This document shows positions 9,891 to 24,396 of a DNA stretch of 64,000 nt, in pieces. This DNA comes from Panonychus citri. Its lineage: Eukaryota; Arthropoda; Arachnida; Trombidiformes; Tetranychidae. Where the stretch lies: contig NW_026515438.1 of NCBI RefSeq assembly GCF_014898815.1, forward strand, positions 868,001 to 932,000. The letters are read 5' to 3'. Position numbers and translations under genes: made by a program. Numbering within the stretch: the first letter of the stretch is position 1; every line of letters begins with the position of its first letter. Under the pieces are notes generated by a model. The model ran no database searches and was not told the origin of the DNA. It was given only the letters and a program-made list of their open reading frames with translations.

Positions 9891-12812
9891 ATATAGGTTT
9901 TTAATCATGATTACTTTAAGTTAACAATTTGTTACTTAACAATTTAGGTTAATTGTGTTGTGTCAAGTGTTCAATGTTGATTGTTTAAAGTAAATGATTA
10001 CAATTACAACTTAACAATCAATTTAACACAAATTATCATCTCATTACTTGATCAACTTTTCAATTATTCAACAATTTGTTTCAATTGATTGTTACTTATT
10101 ATTATTTTAAAACAATTTAAATTTCAATTGCAACCTTAATCAATTAATTGTTTAACAATCTCAATCTTAATCATCATCCATAAACTTAAGGGTTCAACTA
10201 CTTTCATAAAAATGAAGACAATTAATCAAAGTAATTAAGGTTTTAATTTTTCTCGAAAACCTTGATTTGTTTTTCCTTGATTGTGATTAAATCATATCAC
10301 AATTATTATCAATTCTATACGAATCAAACTGATCAACAATCAAACAAATTAACGATCTACTGGTAATCAAAATTACGATAATTTATTAATTGTATTGGTG
10401 AGAGATTAAATCAACAATGGAGTGAATGAAAAAAAAAGGTAAAGTGAAATTACATCAATCAATATGTTAGAGTAAATGATGAAGATGAAGATGAAGAAAA
10501 AAGTTCTGATTGATTCTGAATTGAACAATATTCTTGTGTCATAAATGATAACAGTTGATAATAGAAAGTAAATTGTGATGATGATGATAAATGGGAAGTA
10601 AATTGTTGATCAAATTGTTGGGAAAAGGTTTTTATACATTAGTTGGCAAAGATTTGGCAATTTAAAAGACTGAACCTGAACAATCATCATCACCATCATC
10701 ATGAACATCATGTTACCTCATCAATGATGATATAATAACAACAATACGAGAAGCAAAAAAAAGTTTTCAGTTTACACAAAAAGCCAAATATACATAATGA
10801 TATAAAAGCCTTCAGGGTATCCAAGATCAATATTGTTCAAAGTTAACATGAAATAGAAAAAAAAGACAATAGGATGACAAGGAAGATGAAAAAGCCCTCA
10901 AGGTAATCATTATCATCATCATCATCATCATCATCTTTTCAAATCCATTTCATCATTCAATTGTAATCCATTAAAGGGAATCCAATTGAAAGATGAGCCC
11001 ATTTCATGCAAAAGTATTTCCAACCCGCCTTCAAGAAGGTGTATCATCCTCATCATCATCTTTTCCTATATTGTACTCATGATGATAAGATGATGAAGAT
11101 AATCATTATGCTCTTTACATCTTCATCTTTTACTTTTTATCCTCATCATCATCTTAACCTCCAATAGAGATGGTAAGAGCTCTTAAAGTTAATAGCTACC
11201 TTTTTCCTCACATTACCACCAATCTCATGGTGTCTACAGGTAACTTGTTAAATCGTTAGCACATTAAAACCCTTGTTACCTTTGAGATGCTACAAAATTG
11301 TAGCTCATGTATCATCTTTATGATATCTACCTACTAAGTTACCTGGTTACCAATTTTTTTTTTGCGAAAAAAACTTTTCTTGTTCACAGATTCCCTGATT
11401 GTTGTAATCTAAGTACATTTTTCCTTATTATTATCACTTCATTTTGTAATACACGTTAACTAAACCTCTCATCAACTGATCACAATTAACTTTGAAAATC
11501 CATCACTTTTAATTTTTCTTTTCTTTTCCCATCATCATCTCTTTTTTTTATTCATCTCAAGAGGTTCAAAAGCTACACAGGTAATGTTACCTTTTCTCAA
11601 TGGTAACATTAATTTTCTTAACCTTTATTTACCTTTGATTTCAATTATCTAACCTTCATTTTCCCATCTTACCTGTTGATGGAATATTTTTTATCCGTTC
11701 AATGGCCAAGCGAAAAAGTGACCATTGAGCTTTTCGTTTTTCGTAATTTTTTTTCTCTGAAATTCAAGTTGTAAAATCTTTTTTCTTTTAATGATAACTT
11801 CACTATAACTGGTCAATAATTTGCTTCTTAATACTGACCATGTTCATGTTCAATGGATCCAAAAGTCTCTTATAGTAAAAGTTTACTTTGTTTATCAATA
11901 TTTTGGTCAAGAGTTAATAAACCAATGAATGAGAGAAATCATCTTTGGTCAACTCTTTATTTATTTTTTTTCTCCAACGGATAAGTGGTCAATATCACAG
12001 TAATATCTTGACCAGGTAAAAATGATGTGGACACGATGAAAAGAGTGGGAGACAAAAGCCTAGAATTGAATGAAGAGACATTAAGGTTTGGACAAACAAA
12101 TTGGAGGTGGTAAACACATCAGTTGTCATGGTCATCATCATAATCAACATCATCATCTTGGTCATTATCATCAACAAAACAACAATGAAATAAACAACAA
12201 CAACAATAACAATGAAAATGTGACATAGTAAAAAAAACAAGCAACAAAATCACAAGGAAAACTTTTTTCTCGTTGTCATTGTTATATTAAATTGAAAACT
12301 ATTTTTTTAACAAAATGGTCAGTAATTATCACCCTCATTATCAACAGTTAGTTTTGAAAAATGATGAAAATCAACCGATCGGTCAACTCTTTTGTTGTCA
12401 GGAAGTAAAAAAAATAACTACCAGTTGACCACAACTTGCCACATGTAAAAATATCAATACAATGTGTGTGTTTGTGTGAGTGGACAAGGTTAGTAAATGA
12501 TTATAATGGACTAAACTTGGACTGACCATTGATAAAATTGAGATGGTAGAAAGATAAATGAATACAAAAACTGGACACTACATCATCATTAACTGGACAT
12601 AATAATAGAAAATGAAAAAGGTGAAAAAGAGTCAAAGGTTACTAATAATCTGTTAATGACTTTATTCAAGTATAATTGTAATCAGATTAAAAGATTAACA
12701 TTGATAATATTTTTCACTCCCAGTTAATTATGATCAACATTAGAATCAGAATTATTCTGAGAAACTTATCAATGGAAATCCAGAACTTTCTGAATTAGAA
12801 TTTCTGATTTCG

Positions 12813-12814
<2 letters not shown>

Positions 12815-12847
<33 letters not shown>
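12815..12847. repeat. (CT)n microsatellite
   Basis: About 33 bases of CT dinucleotides in the FoxQ2-transketolase spacer. Confidence 0.95.
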
Positions 12848-12849
<2 letters not shown>

Positions 12850-15256
12850 AAACTGACCAACTTGAAGCTTGACCAATAGGCTGAAAGCTGAGTTCTGATC
12901 ATATTAATAATTAGATTACCGATAAAATAAAACGATGAAAAAAATGATTCTAATTGATTTTTATTCAATTATCATGAAATTTATCAGAGTTAAAAAATTG
13001 ATTACGACAATTTAGTTGATTATTTTCTGACAATTATCATTATCGTTAGTTAATTGTTTTTACTTTGAAATATAAGTGAAAGGTGAGTAGTTGAACTGAA
13101 TTAAATATCAGCTCATATAACAAGTGAAACAATTTACCCTAAGGGTAAATAATATAAACTGTTGATGATTTATTTCATCAAAACTAATCATAAATTGTCA
13201 CATTTAGTTTGAAATAATATTTATTTACCATTAAATAAAGGGATGAATCAATTGACAATCAGTTGATTAACTTGGTTAATTTAGTTGTCAACAGAAAAAG
13301 AAGAGGAAAAAAATTTAAACCTTGTCATTTGTACTTCAACAATTAATTTGATGTGATTAATTTGTTTCACAGTTTTGATGATAATCAAAAGTAACAATTT
13401 AACTCAATACCTTACGGTGATAATCAAAGTATTCAGTTAATTGTAACCAATTGTTAAATACTAAACAGTTATGTTAATCAATTCTCATTAATCATTCATT
13501 TGACAAACAAACAACGATAACAATTATAATTGTTACTCTCAAATAATTGGATTAACGTTAAGGTGTTAATTGTTATCATCTCCTTTAGAAATGAAAATAT
13601 TATGATAACAATTTAAATCTTCATTAGGATTATACAGTTAATTTAGTTTCCCATACTTGAAGATGATTAAAAAGACACAAGGTTAATACATTTTGTATGT
13701 GTGGTTAACATTTGAATGATCAATTGATGAGGAAATATTAAATTCAAGAGCCAATTGAACAATCAAATGTATAACTGACAACTGATTATGATAACAATTT
13801 AAAGTAATTCACAATAATAGACTCAAAGTGATACAGTTTTTTTTATCAATGAATCAATTTCTGATTGTGAATCTTTATTATTATTGTTGTTTTGATATTT
13901 CCTTAGTCTCTATTTAATGTTATTATTATAATAACACTGTAGTAATATTGGTAAAGGTAAACATTCAATTGTCAATTACAGTTGATGTTGTTGACGATGA
14001 TGATGATGATAAGGATGATGAAGATGCTTTAAAGTGGACAGGTAAGGAAGGGAGAAAGGGAGAGGGAGAAAAGAAATCACTTCGAAATTTTTTTTCTCAT
14101 TTATGTTAAAATACATCGACGATAAAAGATTAAGATACTTTTTCTCAATTGTCGATCGGCCTTCAAATACTAAACCTATTGTCAAATATTCACCTTTACC
14201 CCGTTCACCTTTACCACCACCCTATTCCCTTGAATGGTAACAATTTGTAAGCCATTAATACGCTTGGTTCACTCTGTATAATATATATATAAGGTTAAAG
14301 GCTAAAGGGAAGCTCAAAATATTATATACCGAGTTGTAAGTATATTTGTCCATGAGAGTTGTTATCATAAGTGACGCGGTCACTAAGGTCCATTGTTAAT
14401 TCATTTGGTGGTCAACTTTTTTTTCCCTACTTGGTGTTCATTACTGGAGGCGCTTTCATTATCTCCATCTCCATCCTCATCTTCATCTTCATCCTTGTCA
14501 TCCCAAACTCTCGAGTAAGAAACTATTTGAAAGGAGTATTTTTCTTAAAGCAAACTCTTTGGTCTCTCTCTCTCTCTCTCACTCTCTTGGATTCAAAATA
14601 TGATTTCATTGTTGTTATTGTTGTGATTATCTTTTAATTTTTCCTTTGACTTTGACCATTGTGAACATATTGATTCTTGACCAGTATATCAACAGCATTG
14701 TCCATATCGGCAGTGGTCATTCACCAACGGCAAGACTGATGACCGCAAGTCGATAACAATCATTATTATCATTGTAATGATGATTTTTCCGATTCCTCCG
14801 ACCCAAAGGTGTTGATCATTGATTTTGTCAACCATTGTTGTTAATTGTTGATTAATATCATATTCATATGCACTCAAGGGTAATTGTTGTTGTTGTTATT
14901 GTTAATCATTATCATGAATAAATATGATGATAACCATTAAAGTGTTAATCAACTATGATAATGATAATATATTTATTTATTGTTCAAAAGGATATTCAGT
15001 TGATAGGAAACGGAAAGTGTTACCTTCAATTGTTACGATTATATTTAAATTCGAATTGTTATTTCAAGTTGATTACTTTCAATTGGATTATTGTTTCATT
15101 TTATATCCATTTAAATGTGTATCTATGAGTGTGGGTATTCATGGGTATGAATGTTGATCGTGAGTTGATTCAACAATTTTAAGAATTGATTCTCATCATC
15201 ATTTCAATTCTCTGGAAAATCATTGGAAATAATAATCAATTTATCATCGTAACAAG

Positions 15257-15288
15257 TTAACAATTTAAATTACAATTTAAATTGTTAA
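15257..15288. repeat. Inverted repeat, 15-bp arms and 2-base loop
   Basis: TTAACAATTTAAATT, AC, then its exact reverse complement. The arms are built from the AACAATTTAA word that is common in this DNA. Confidence 0.85.
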
Positions 15289-16283
15289 TTTCTCTCTCCT
15301 GGTTGATTTAATTACGAGAACATGTGAAAGAAAAACGTTTCCAATTGAATTGAATTGAATCTAAATGTTACCTGAATAGTTAATCAGTCTAATTGTTGAA
15401 ACAATTAACCAAAGAAATGGTAATCAATTCAAATTGAAATTATAACAATTCCAAGTGTTAATTGTTTCTTACTTTTCAGTGTTAATTGTTACAGGGTAAG
15501 AATTAGATTTAAATAAATTAATGACCTGATTATCATTGACAATCAATTGCTATTGATTGTCAATATTATTTAATGGTTATAATAATAACTGTTAACTTAA
15601 AAGCATCGGTTAAATTGTAATGATGACAAAAAAGTTACTTTAATAACAATTACAATTAATTCAATTGTTATTCAAGTCTCAATGATCACAATAGATTATC
15701 ATTTATTGTAATAATAATACAACAATCAACTCCCACAACCACCACCCACTTGAAATAAGCAAATATTGATATAATAATTATATTTACCAAGAATTAGATG
15801 TGATTTAATTTTTCTCATTGATCCTATCTATCTAATCCATTGAAAATGTAGTAACAATTAAGTTAATTGTTACCAATATATACTCACATTTGGATATTCA
15901 GTTTGACTATTGAATAGATTTACTATTAAATCATCTATCTGATAATCAGTGTAAATAAAAATTGATATTGATGAGAAACAAGCACATTCTCAATGGTCAT
16001 CACACCTTGAAACTGACCATCAACAATTTAATATCATTAACAATTTGAATTTGAATTATTTGGTTGATACTAATAACTAAATCATAGTAATTAACTTGAT
16101 CTCTTATAAAATTTAATCTCAATTGGTTTCTAGTCAATTCATCAATCGGATAATCAGTTGAATGAAATTTTGTTTTTTTCATTTTCGTCTTGATTATCAT
16201 CATTGATTATTGAGCATCTTTATTATAGGAATTGATTTTTTGTTCCTGTTGAATACAATGCTAACTATAGGATAATATGAACA

Positions 16284-16336
16284 TCATCATCTTCATCTTC
16301 ATCTTCATCTTCATCTTCATCTTCATCATCTTCATC
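16284..16336 (+). repeat. (CTTCAT)n hexanucleotide array
   Basis: Six exact CTTCAT copies at 16291-16326, with flanking CAT/CTT variants. It is the most regular hexamer array in the window. Confidence 0.9.
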
Positions 16337-19300
16337 CTTTTATGGTTAACAGAATGATGATAATGGATGATTATTGTGATGATGTATTTTCAATATGTTT
16401 ACGTTGTAAATCAAAGTGAATTTGTTTCTTTGAACTTAATTAGAAAAGTTTTTTTCTCTCAATCAAAAAGAGTTGATTAGTTAATTGTGATTAGAAAATT
16501 GAAGTAAATTAAATAAATTGTTGGAGTAATAATTTTCCTTTCTATTGGTCAACAATTAACTTGTATAAGTAAATCAATTTACCAATTGAAATGATAATCA
16601 TTGTTAACATATTATGTTGGTCCATCAATTGTTTTGTATATTAACTTTAATCCAAGGCCAATGATTAATTTGATTTAGTTAAATCAAAGTGTTAACATAA
16701 ACATGTCTCACCTTACCTTTGTTGATTAACTGATTGTTATTACAATGAAAATGTTATAATACACACAAATAACAAAGGTAACCAAATGATCAAGTTAATG
16801 GGCATGAGGATGATAAAGGTTAGTTACATTTGATGATTTAGTTGATTGTGAAAACAATTAGTTTCAATGGATTAACTAATTTGTCTTGATAACAATTGAT
16901 TTCGTGTTTGCAATTGATCAACATGATCAAACCTTGGGAATAAAATAATTTGTTATCATTTATATTGAAATAGATCATCAGATGATTATAATGATGATCA
17001 AGATGAAGGGAAAAAGGATAAGTTGAACCGGAAGGAAATAGACTTTTACTTTTATCTATTTTTTGTCATCTTCCTCTCTCTTTCTCTCTCTCTCTCTATT
17101 ATTGTCACAATCAAGATGAAGATGATGATGAGAGAGAAAAAAGGACATTCGTGATGCTTTTACTATTCTAATCACTTGGATGATGATTGTTTCCTATTTC
17201 TCTGAATCTCTCATGAAGACAATGAGATGAGACCGGAACAAGTTTCCAACAAAAAAAAACTATACTCTTGTTAACCAGTTAATCAACTGAATCAACAGAA
17301 TTTATTTTCCAATATTAATATTGATTCTGTTTTCCATCCATGGGCATCATTTCCGTTTCCGTGTATTCGTCTCATGATTCTTTTGATTTATTTTTGTCAT
17401 CGTCTTCATCTTTTTCCGTTTGCCTTTATTGAAAATTCATTTTCATGTTAATTGTATTGTTAGTTAACATTCAACTGGTTCCAATGATGATCATCAGTTA
17501 ATTAGATAATTACCTTTATAATAAATTAATCTCTCTGTCTCTCTCCAAGTTAAAGATGATGATAGAGACACTTAATCACGATAGATTATATATCTGATTT
17601 AATCATCAATTACAATTTGATTGTATCGTGATTTAATCAACCTTCAATTGTTTAGGTTCAAATTAACACGAAACTTTGTCCATCAGTTGGAAATTCATTC
17701 AACAGATTTCAGCTAATCATCAATGGACAATTAACTTAATCACTGACAAAATGATTTAACATCTTTTCATAACCTTAGTGACCTTTTCTTGTAAATCGAC
17801 AACATGTTTACACGTTCATTGATCAAAATGATTTAGTTAATCCAGTTAGATCAATCTATATACATACTCATCTTAACAACAACAATTAAATTAACAGTTC
17901 AATCAAAGATTAATCATCTATTTGATTGATGGATCGATAAAATTAGTTAAGTAAAAAACTGATCAGTTTTAACTATAAACCATTTTCACCCAAAATTCAT
18001 CAACTACAAAGTTAATTATCATTAAAAGGGAAAACAAATTAACTGTCTAATTTAGTGAAGATAATGATTGAAAATAATAACCAACATGATGAGGTTAATT
18101 TGAATGAGCATCAATGAACAGAATTGAATGTGACTCGTTAAATTGCGGAAACAGAATTAAAAATAAAAAAGTTTCACCAAAAACAAACATCATCATCATC
18201 ATCATCAACTTTGAAACCATCGAGTATATCTAATCATTATTATCTTCATTTATCATCTTCTCTTCATCCATTTTGTAACCTTTTCACATAAATATTTGTT
18301 GCATGATTCCTTCCGATCATCTTTCCTGTTTCATCATCCAATTTTCTCATCATTATCATCATGATCGCCTTCCGATCAGCTCATCATTTCCACCACCATC
18401 ATCACTTGACTTTCCTTTCACTCCAACCTCCTCATTTGCCTTTTGCTCATCCTCAGGCTTGATCATCAAGATGATTCCGCATCTTCCTCATCCTCATCCT
18501 CATCATCCTCCTCCTTTCTCTGAATATTGTTACCACTGTTTCTCATCATGATGAACCGTTTTTTTGCTTCTTCTTTTCTTGAATTGGGTATCTACTTTGA
18601 GAGAGAGAGAAAGAAGAGAAATAATTTTGAAGATGATGATGTAAAAAAAGAGATGTAACAAGATCTTTCCGGAGGAACCATCAACAGGCAACAAAAACGA
18701 TTGTAAATACAATTTGCATCTATTCAAGCAAACGGTAATTCACCTCATCAATGGGATCCAATGTCTCTATTAGATTTGACGCTTTTACACACTCAGAATT
18801 GTATTGTAAAAGATAATTGTTTCTCCCAATTCACAAAAGGACCACAGGGCTAATAACAAGTCTCTTCCTCTTTTATCCTCATCCTTGTTATCCTCCTCCT
18901 CCATTTTTTTTTGTTCACTATTCCATTATCATCATCATCATCATCATCAGGTTATCTCTCCAATTATGTGATTCACAATTTGATGCCTTCTCTTTGTTTA
19001 AAGCCTTTTCTTTGTTAGTATCTCCAGTGTGTAATTGATTCTTGTAATTTGGTATCTTCATGGATCTCAAGATGATTATGTTGATTATGTTTGTTGAAAA
19101 TCAATTAAAATAACAGTTGATAATCTTGTCGTTCAAAATGCTTTTTTTTGCGTCCATTAGGAATACGATTTTGGTGAAATTTAAATATTGTTACAATCGT
19201 CATCATCATCATTGGGAATATTTGATTGTTTATCCTTTGCTGTTGGTGAAATTTGGGGACAGAGAATAACAGTTAGTTGATGATAATATTATATTCTAAT

Positions 19301-19945
19301 TGATTGATCGGAGAAAACTTACTTTTATTATTAATACAATTTGTCATCAATTGATTAGGGATAACAAAGTTGCATAGTCCATACTTTATGATTTATCATC
19401 GGTAATTTGATCCTAATCTGTATCAATGTCCGGTCATAGTGGTGTTTCAATGATTAAGAAAATGTTCAAGCCCTTGGGGTAATTTGTTGTTAACATTATT
19501 TTGACAAATCAAATGGTTGATTGTGGAAAATTTTATTAGCCATTTATCAGCAATAAAATAATATTCATTTTCCTTGATGATTAATAATCCAATCAGAAAT
19601 CGATCAACTATTTCCAATGAAAGTTACATGAGAATTGACAAATGAGATGCTTGAGAATTGTAACAATTTAACATCATTTTTGTTTTCTCGAAACAAACTG
19701 AATTAGAAATCAAAAAAAGTTCTAATAGTTGATCAACAGAATTCGTGGAAACTGAAATGAAAGAAGTTAGAAAAAACTCTGGATTAGTTCATAAAATCAA
19801 ATTTCTCAGTAAATGTTTCAACTAATCGAATCTAAATTCATTAGGTTTACGATAAAATTAGAAAAAAAAATCTTAAATTGTTATCTAATTGTTTGAAATG
19901 ATTAATGAAACAATTTAAATTTAATGGAAAATAATCAATGGAGGT

Positions 19946-19959
19946 CACGCCATCTATTG
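19946..19959 (-). promoter_or_regulatory. CTCF-like motif (imperfect)
   Basis: On the minus strand it reads CAATAGATGGCGTG, matching 10 of 12 core CTCF positions. It lies between FoxQ2 and transketolase. Confidence 0.25.
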
Positions 19960-21149
19960 TCGACCAATCAAACTACCTTGTTCGGATAATTTAAATTTCG
20001 TCTTTTTTTTGATTGTTGTGTTTCAATTTGATTAGTGATTAATTAAATAATTACCATTAATTTAACTCCACCAATTGATAAATAACCATCAGGAGTATCC
20101 ATTAAGTTAAAATCTAAAGGTTGACATTGACAATTAATAATGAAATGGAAAAAAACAAGGTAAGAAGAAGACAATTACTAAATTAGATTAACGGTTTGTT
20201 GACAAGATAGAAATCAAATTAGGTTAATTATTATTAAATCGACTTACGTAATTATCTTTTGTTGAGTGAGCCGAGGAAATTTCAATGAATCAGAAACAAC
20301 AGAACAAAAAAAAGAAAACATTGTAATAAGGGTAATTGCAACAAGTTAATTGTTGTTAATTCTGCCAATTCAACCAATTGTTTAGAAAGAGAAAAAAAAA
20401 TTCTCCATTTAGAATCCCCATTTGTTTTGATGAATTTCCTGTACCAATCAGAAAACAGGAATAATTGTAATCAGTGAATTTCCTCATGTTATGTGTCCTC
20501 ATGAATAGAAAATTACACCATCATCACCAATTAGAATGTAAAAATTGAGATAACAATTAACTTGGAATAGAAAACAACAAAACAATGAGTAGAAGTCAAG
20601 ACCTGGTATTGGATACAGTTGAAGGGACAAAAGACTCCAATTAATTGCAAGAGATTAATGGTGTTGGTTGATTATTGAAAAGAAAACATGGCGACCTTGA
20701 AGAAAGAAAGATAATTAGAAAGAGAAGATAAATGTGAGAGAGAGAGAAAATGATGAAAAGGAGCTTGTCAATTGGTTGAACAAGTTAATTTCTAATCGTC
20801 TGTCTTGTTGTTAACTTTCACTTCGGAGAAATTAAATTTCCTTTTGTTTGACTTTGTTTCTGTTTTTGTCAATCCAAACATTTTGTGTCAATTAAACCGG
20901 TAAATTTGTTTATTCTTATCAACAATTAACTTGAAACACTAGTTGATTCGTTCATTAATCGTTAATCAGTCTCACTAATTTCATCTTTTTCTCTCTCTTT
21001 TTCTCCCTTCATTTAGGTAACTAGAAACAATTTTTACAAAATTTATTCTATTCTCTTTTTCAGTTGAGAGCAGTTTGGATTTATAATCATTATCGTTTTC
21101 TTTAATTCTTTGATATTTAATTCACTTTAGATCATCAAGTCGACAATTT

Positions 21150-24100
21150 ATGAAAATGGCTAATTCAGATTCTCTTAAGGATATTGCTAATCGTCTCCGA
21201 ATTAACTCAATTAAAGCCACCCAAGCTTCTAAATCAGGGTAAGTTTCATTCTTTATTCTCTTTTGTTTTTGCTTGTTTTTCTATTCTCTTTGTGGAACTT
21301 TTCATTTTCTCTTTTTACATTTAATGAAACCTTGTGGTAAATATTACAAAATGAATTGTGTTATAACCTTTTTAACATAGAAAAAGAGAAAGAAAAGAAA
21401 AGAGAAAACTGTGTTTACGTGTTTACTTTTGTTCTTTTTTCTGGTTGTATAATAAACCGGTTTCCGGGCTACACATGGTAGAACCATTTTCTGTTGGATT
21501 TCTCTTGATTTTAACCTTTTTTTCGATTGAATTTTCTATTCTTTTTCTTTATCCAGACATCCAACATCATGTGCTTCCATGGCGGAGATCATGGCTGTTC
21601 TGTTTTTCGACACCATGAGATATTCACTCAAGGAACCAAGACATCCTGCCTCTGACCGATTAGTTTTGAGTAAGTTGTTCAGTGACTGAACTTCAGTCTC
21701 TTGTTTTCTTGGTGAAATTTTTGTCTTAATCTTTTTCGATTTTTTCATTTCTCTCTCTTCTACAGGTAAGGGACACTCTGCACCTATTCTTTATGCAGCA
21801 TGGGCTGAAGCTGGTCTATTCCCTCAATCTGATTTACTTAATCTTAGAAAGATTGACTCTGATCTTGAAGGTCATCCAACACCAAGATTAAACTTTGTTG
21901 ATGTTGCCACTGGTTCTTTGGGTCAAGGTTTAAGTTGTGCTGCTGGTATGGCTGTGATTGGAAAATATTTTGACAAGACCGATTTTCGAACCTATTGTTT
22001 AATTGGTGATGGTGAATCAGCTGAAGGATCAATATGGGAAGCGATGGCTTTTGCTTCTTATTACAAATTGGACAATCTTTGTGCTATTTTTGACGTTAAT
22101 CGACTTGGACAAAGTGAACCAACCGCTTTACAACATCAGATGGATGTTTATGAAGCTCGTTGTCGTGCCTTTGGTTTTGAGCCGATCGTTGTTGATGGAC
22201 ATGATGTGAATGCTTTAGTTGCCGCTTTCGCTAAAGCAGCAGCAACCAAGGATCGTCCATCAGCCATAATTGCTCAAACATACAAAGGAAAAGGTAAATG
22301 AAAATCATTTATTGCTAATCACCAGATTTTATTAATATCTCTTTTTTTTCCTGTTAGGTTTTCCTGATATTGAAGATAAAGATAACTGGCATGGTAAACC
22401 TCTCGGAGACAAAGCCGACGTTGTCATTAAACACTTGGAAAGTCAACTTAAGAATCTGTCTCTGCCTATCAAACCTTTCAATGGATCAGCCCCTGAAGTC
22501 GATATGAAGGTTTCTCTATGTGAACCACCCAGCTATAAACTCGGGGAAAAAGTGAGTTGATCTACAGTTTTCACGTGATCAACAATTAACTTTATCTTGT
22601 TACATTTTTCTCATCTCTTTATCGTTGTCACATTTGCACTGGGAAAATGAGTTCCCTTACAAATGGATGAATCAGATTACTCTGTCTATTGATCACAAAT
22701 ACACCAGCCACCAAACTCAATCCACCTAAACTAATTATTACTGAAACGTTGTTCATTAGACATTGTCAATAGATAATATTTAAATTAGTTTTAGATTACT
22801 TTTTGTATTTGCATAAATGTTACATCTCTTGCTGAGAGAGTAGTAAGTCTCTTATCAGGGATATCAGTTTATGCTTAATCATTTGAATTAACTCATTGTA
22901 ATGAGTACTTTTCACAACCTTTCGTGAGGTACTTTAATTGCTTCTCAATTTCAATTATCAAACAGACTGTAATTTCCAATCATGAAAATGACTTTACAAT
23001 GAATTTTAACTCTTAATTTTGTTGATTAATTTTATCAGGTTGCTACTCGTCAAGCTTATGGTACTTCTTTGGTGAAACTTGGTAAAACCAATCCTCGAGT
23101 TCTTGCTTTTGATGGTGATACCAAGAACAGTACTTTCTCTGAAACCTACAAGAAGGCATTCCCAGATCGTTATATCGAGTGTTTCATTGCTGAACAAAAC
23201 TTGATTGGTGTTGGTATCGGTGCAGGATGTAGAGGAAGAGCAATTCCATTTGTTTCAACATTTGCCGCTTTCTTTTCCCGTGCCTTTGATCAACTCCGAA
23301 TGGGTAACTTAGTCTCCATCGATAAATATAATTGATCGTTTATTTACCTTTCTCTCTCTCTCTCTTTTCTCCAACTAATTTAGGTGCAATTTCTCAGGCC
23401 AATATTAAATGTGTTGGCTCTCATTGTGGTGTTAGCATTGGTGAAGATGGACCATCTCAAATGGCTCTTGAAGATTTAGCCATGTTTAGAGCTATTCCTG
23501 GTTGTAATGTTTTCTATCCCTCTGACGCTGTTAGTATGGAACGAGCCGCTGAATTAGCTGCTCAGCGAAAAGGAATTGACTTTATTCGTACTTCTCGACC
23601 AGCAACTCCTTGCATTTATTCAAATGACACCGTTTTTGAAGTTGGCAAGGCTAAAGTTGTTAAACAAAGCGGTTAGTTAATTTTATCAACAATCTTATCG
23701 AGGTTTTTTTTCAATCAAAGTGTAATAAAAATTACTCTTTGCTTTTGATACTTTTATTGCCCAATCGGTTATCATTGATCACAATTTATTGGTTTCTATA
23801 AAAGTGATACTTTTATTAATGTTAATATTTTTCTTTATCTTTTTCAATTTAGCCGATGATCAAGTACTTCTTATTGGTGCTGGTATTACTCTTCACGAGG
23901 CTTTGAAAGCTGCTGATCAACTTGCTCAACAAGGAATCAATTGCCGAGTCTTAGATCCATTCACTATCAAACCAATTGATGCTACTGGTATTTCGGAAAA
24001 CGCTAAAGCTTGTAAGGGACGAATTGTTGTCGTTGAAGATCATTATCCAGAGGGAGGTTTAGGCGAAGCTGTTTCTGGTGCTCTTTCTGGCGAAACAGGA

Positions 24101-24220
24101 ATCACCATTAAACATCTCGCTGTTCGAGAGGTTCCTCGAAGTGGCCCTCCAGATGCTCTTATTGAAAAATACGGAATCGGGGCTAATTCAATCATTGCAG
24201 CAGTTAAAAGTTTTGCTTAA
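21150..24220 (+). CDS. Tkt: Transketolase
   Basis: Seven exons: 21150-21238, 21557-21669, 21766-22293, 22358-22551, 23039-23303, 23384-23671, 23853-24220. All junctions are GT-AG and agree in phase, giving 614 aa, close to the ~620 aa of animal transketolases. The enzyme moves two-carbon units between sugar phosphates in the non-oxidative pentose phosphate pathway, using thiamine diphosphate, in the cytosol. Visible family signatures are SGHPTSCASMAE near residue 30, KGHSAPILYAAW, the ThDP motif GDGESAEGS ending in DVN, the catalytic glutamate region IECFIAEQNLIGVG, and SHCGVSIGEDGPSQM. The C-terminal domain (DDQVLLIGAG to SIIAAVKSFA) is complete. Translation could start at ATG 21150 or at 21156; the second has the better context (AAAATGGCT). 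Apart from the 318-bp first intron and the 487-bp fourth, introns are short (64-181 bases). Confidence 0.96.
21239..21556 (+). other. Transketolase intron 1
   Basis: 318 bases, GTAAGT to CCAG, pyrimidine-rich. Nothing else is seen in it. Confidence 0.85.
22552..23038 (+). other. Transketolase intron 4
   Basis: 487 bases, GTGAGT to ATCAG, the longest intron of the gene and phase 0. No internal feature is seen. Confidence 0.85.
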
Positions 24221-24390
24221 TTGCGTCAACAAATTTAAAATAATTTGACACTTAACATTCCCATCTTAATGTTTTCCCCATACAAATTGTCAAATTTACT
24301 GGGATAATCAAACGAACGAGAAACTATCTTCCTCCAATTAGTTTCTTCCTAATTGTAATTTTTTTTTTCTAAATTGCAAACGAAAGAAAA

Positions 24391-24396
24391 ATTAAA
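24391..24396 (+). terminator. Possible poly(A) signal of transketolase
   Basis: ATTAAA about 170 bases after the stop. No canonical AATAAA lies nearer, so this is a weak candidate. Confidence 0.3.

Larger units (their letters stand above)
9477..21149. other. Gene-free spacer between the inverted-repeat element and transketolase
   Basis: 11.7 kb of AT-rich DNA with no exon, tRNA or other RNA gene that I can support. It holds a 28-bp perfect palindrome (9863-9890), an inverted repeat with 15-bp arms (15257-15288), a (CT)n tract (12815-12847), a (CTTCAT)n array (16284-16336), several (ATC)n runs and a weaker CTCF-like motif (19946-19959). Words such as CAACAATTAACTT recur throughout. Confidence 0.6.

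Noticed and set aside
18303..18551. Pro/His/Ser-rich frame on the + strand
   Set aside because: Generated by CATCATC and CCTCATCCTCATC runs; no splice context or domain.
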